The position numbers and the translations under genes are program-made. The notes beneath the pieces were generated by a model. It ran no database searches. It was not told where the DNA came from and saw nothing but the letters and a program-made list of their open reading frames with translations. A stretch of DNA of 64,000 nucleotides, taken from positions 124,001 through 188,000 of the forward strand of contig NZ_JBLWFH010000006.1 of NCBI RefSeq assembly GCF_050306235.1, given 5' to 3'. Shown in pieces: positions 62,974-64,000 of this stretch. Each line of letters starts with the position of its first letter. Positions within the stretch are counted from its first letter, which is position 1. This stretch comes from Glaciecola sp947496235 (GTDB lineage: Bacteria > Pseudomonadota > Gammaproteobacteria > Enterobacterales > Alteromonadaceae).

Positions 62974-63786
62974 CTAATAACGGCGCCGTTTAATCCCAGT
63001 TTCAGCCATTATTTTTGCCGAAATCTCTTCTACTGAATATCGTGTACTGTTAAGGAATGGAATTTTCTCTTTTCGATACAGGTTTTCGACTTCTCGCAGT
63101 TCCATGCGACATTGTTGCATTGATGCATACCTAGAGTTTGCTCGGCGCTCAGAGCGAATTTGATGCAATCGATCTGCGCCAATGGTAAGACCGAAAAGTT
63201 TGTTTTTAAAACGTTTTAAATGAGGTGGAAGTTTTAAAATATCCCCCATATCTTCTTCGGTAAAGGGGTAATTGGCGGCCTTAACACCAAACTGTAACGC
63301 CAAATATAAGCTTGTTGGTGTTTTCCCTGAACGAGAGACTCCCACAAGGATAATATCTGCTTCATTATAATCTTTGAGATTGCTTCCATCGTCATTAGCA
63401 AGGGCGTAATTCACTGCTTCTATACGTATGTCATAGGTTTGTTCATGCATGCTGTGAGTGCGATGTTTTTTCGGCATCGCATGAATACCGATGGCTTTTT
63501 CAAGCGGCGGTACAAATTGATCGAGAAAATTATAGTTGATCCCAACTGATCTGCTTATTATTCGACCAATATCAATGTTTACCATGGTATAAAAAACCAG
63601 TGGACGCTCTCCACTTTCCTCAAAAGCTACTTTAATCTGGTCTAAAACTTTTTTTGCATGTTGTTCTGTTTCAACAAATGGAATGGTTACATGTTCAAAA
63701 TCTACTGGAAATAATGACAGTAATGCATGACCAAATACCTCTGAAGTTATTGCTGTCCCATCAGATATGTAAAAAGCAGTTCTCAC
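62974..63786 (-). CDS. ppsR: PEP synthase regulatory kinase/pyrophosphorylase
   Basis: 270 residues from GTG 63786, with AAGGAGA upstream. The P-loop-like VGVSRSGKTPTSLYLA, the start RTAFYISDGTAITSEVFGHA and the end AETGIKRRRY fit the DUF299 family. It phosphorylates and dephosphorylates phosphoenolpyruvate synthase on its central Thr using ADP, switching gluconeogenesis. The ppsA gene is usually divergent and would lie beyond 64000. The 214 bases after it are AT-rich upstream sequence. Confidence 0.93.
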   Translation of the reverse strand: MRTAFYISDGTAITSEVFGHALLSLFPVDFEHVTIPFVETEQHAKKVLDQIKVAFEESGERPLVFYTMVNIDIGRIISRSVGINYNFLDQFVPPLEKAIGIHAMPKKHRTHSMHEQTYDIRIEAVNYALANDDGSNLKDYNEADIILVGVSRSGKTPTSLYLALQFGVKAANYPFTEEDMGDILKLPPHLKRFKNKLFGLTIGADRLHQIRSERRANSRYASMQQCRMELREVENLYRKEKIPFLNSTRYSVEEISAKIMAETGIKRRRY

Positions 63787-64000
63787 AACATCTCCTTAAC
63801 ATTGTTGTAATTTAATTACGAAAAAAATTAAATTTTACTTTCGTTTGTAAGCCAATTTAAAATCCAGCTGTGCGTTTAAAAATGCATCTTAAAAACATCT
63901 GTAATTGTTGGTGAAAAATTTCAGAAAGTACACACAAAAATTTTGTTAGTTTGCTGGGGGCTTTAAAGTGCAGGAATATGTTCTTTGGTATCAAGAATTG
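63787..64000. other. Upstream region of ppsR at window edge
   Basis: 214 bases without a gene. Probably the divergent promoter region of ppsR and the expected ppsA. I see no strong promoter or repeat. Confidence 0.4.

Overview
The window looks like chromosomal DNA of a marine gammaproteobacterium, most likely an Alteromonadales member of the Glaciecola/Paraglaciecola/Alteromonas type. The evidence is a low-GC base composition, the conserved block rimP-nusA-infB-rbfA-truB-rpsO, the smpB/ratA/rnfH arrangement beside ssrA, a tmRNA tag reading ANDENYALAA, several TonB-dependent receptors and large GGDEF-EAL proteins, and a collinear curli operon. The genus is an inference from gene content; no 16S rRNA is present. 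I see no insertion sequence, prophage or CRISPR array.

Layout. 1-5188: an uncharacterised same-strand operon for a putative cell-envelope machine. It holds a soluble protein, a membrane-anchored protein with a possible Lon/S16-like fold, a lipoprotein, two periplasmic coiled-coil or helical proteins, a short MotA/TolQ/ExbB-like channel protein and two single-pass proteins. 5169-11598: a DUF1624 membrane protein, an RNase J-type nuclease, a DcaP-like porin, a LysR regulator and respiratory D-lactate dehydrogenase. 11683-24556: a giant propeller/PAS/GGDEF/EAL sensor, an acyl-CoA synthetase, a PstS-like protein with a porin, a candidate sigma-54-driven small RNA, a secreted zinc metalloprotease and a HemN-type oxidase. 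24748-35691: mainly acyl-CoA catabolism (two acyl-CoA dehydrogenases, a hydratase/3-hydroxyacyl-CoA dehydrogenase fusion, a quinone oxidoreductase, a MaoC hydratase, two alpha/beta hydrolases and a LysR regulator). 35842-39609: a large TonB receptor, PhhB, initiator tRNA-fMet and a small orphan gene. 39725-46964: a secreted subtilase divergent from a complete curli cluster csgB-csgA-csgE-csgF-csgG, with a convergent csgD-like regulator. 47064-53764: the translation/transcription operon. 53789-58180: a coiled-coil membrane protein, a second GGDEF-EAL protein and a PEP-CTERM lectin-like protein. 58453-63786: ssrA (tmRNA), a small secreted protein with an OprC/NosA-type receptor, smpB, ratA, rnfH and ppsR.

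How the parts fit. tmRNA and its partner SmpB, about 2.7 kb away, form the ribosome-rescue pair. The curli genes encode the major and minor subunits, the secretion pore (CsgG), its accessory factors (CsgE, CsgF) and a regulator, so the cluster appears self-sufficient for amyloid fibre production. The two c-di-GMP proteins could feed into the same surface-attachment decisions, but that is inference. The fatty-acid genes give a near-complete acyl-CoA oxidation set apart from a thiolase.

The most interesting items are the envelope operon at the left edge, the predicted sigma-54-dependent orphan sRNA at about 20110-20245, the long acidic CsgA with a terminator abutting csgE, and the OprC-like receptor that keeps three of the four copper ligands I recall for that family.
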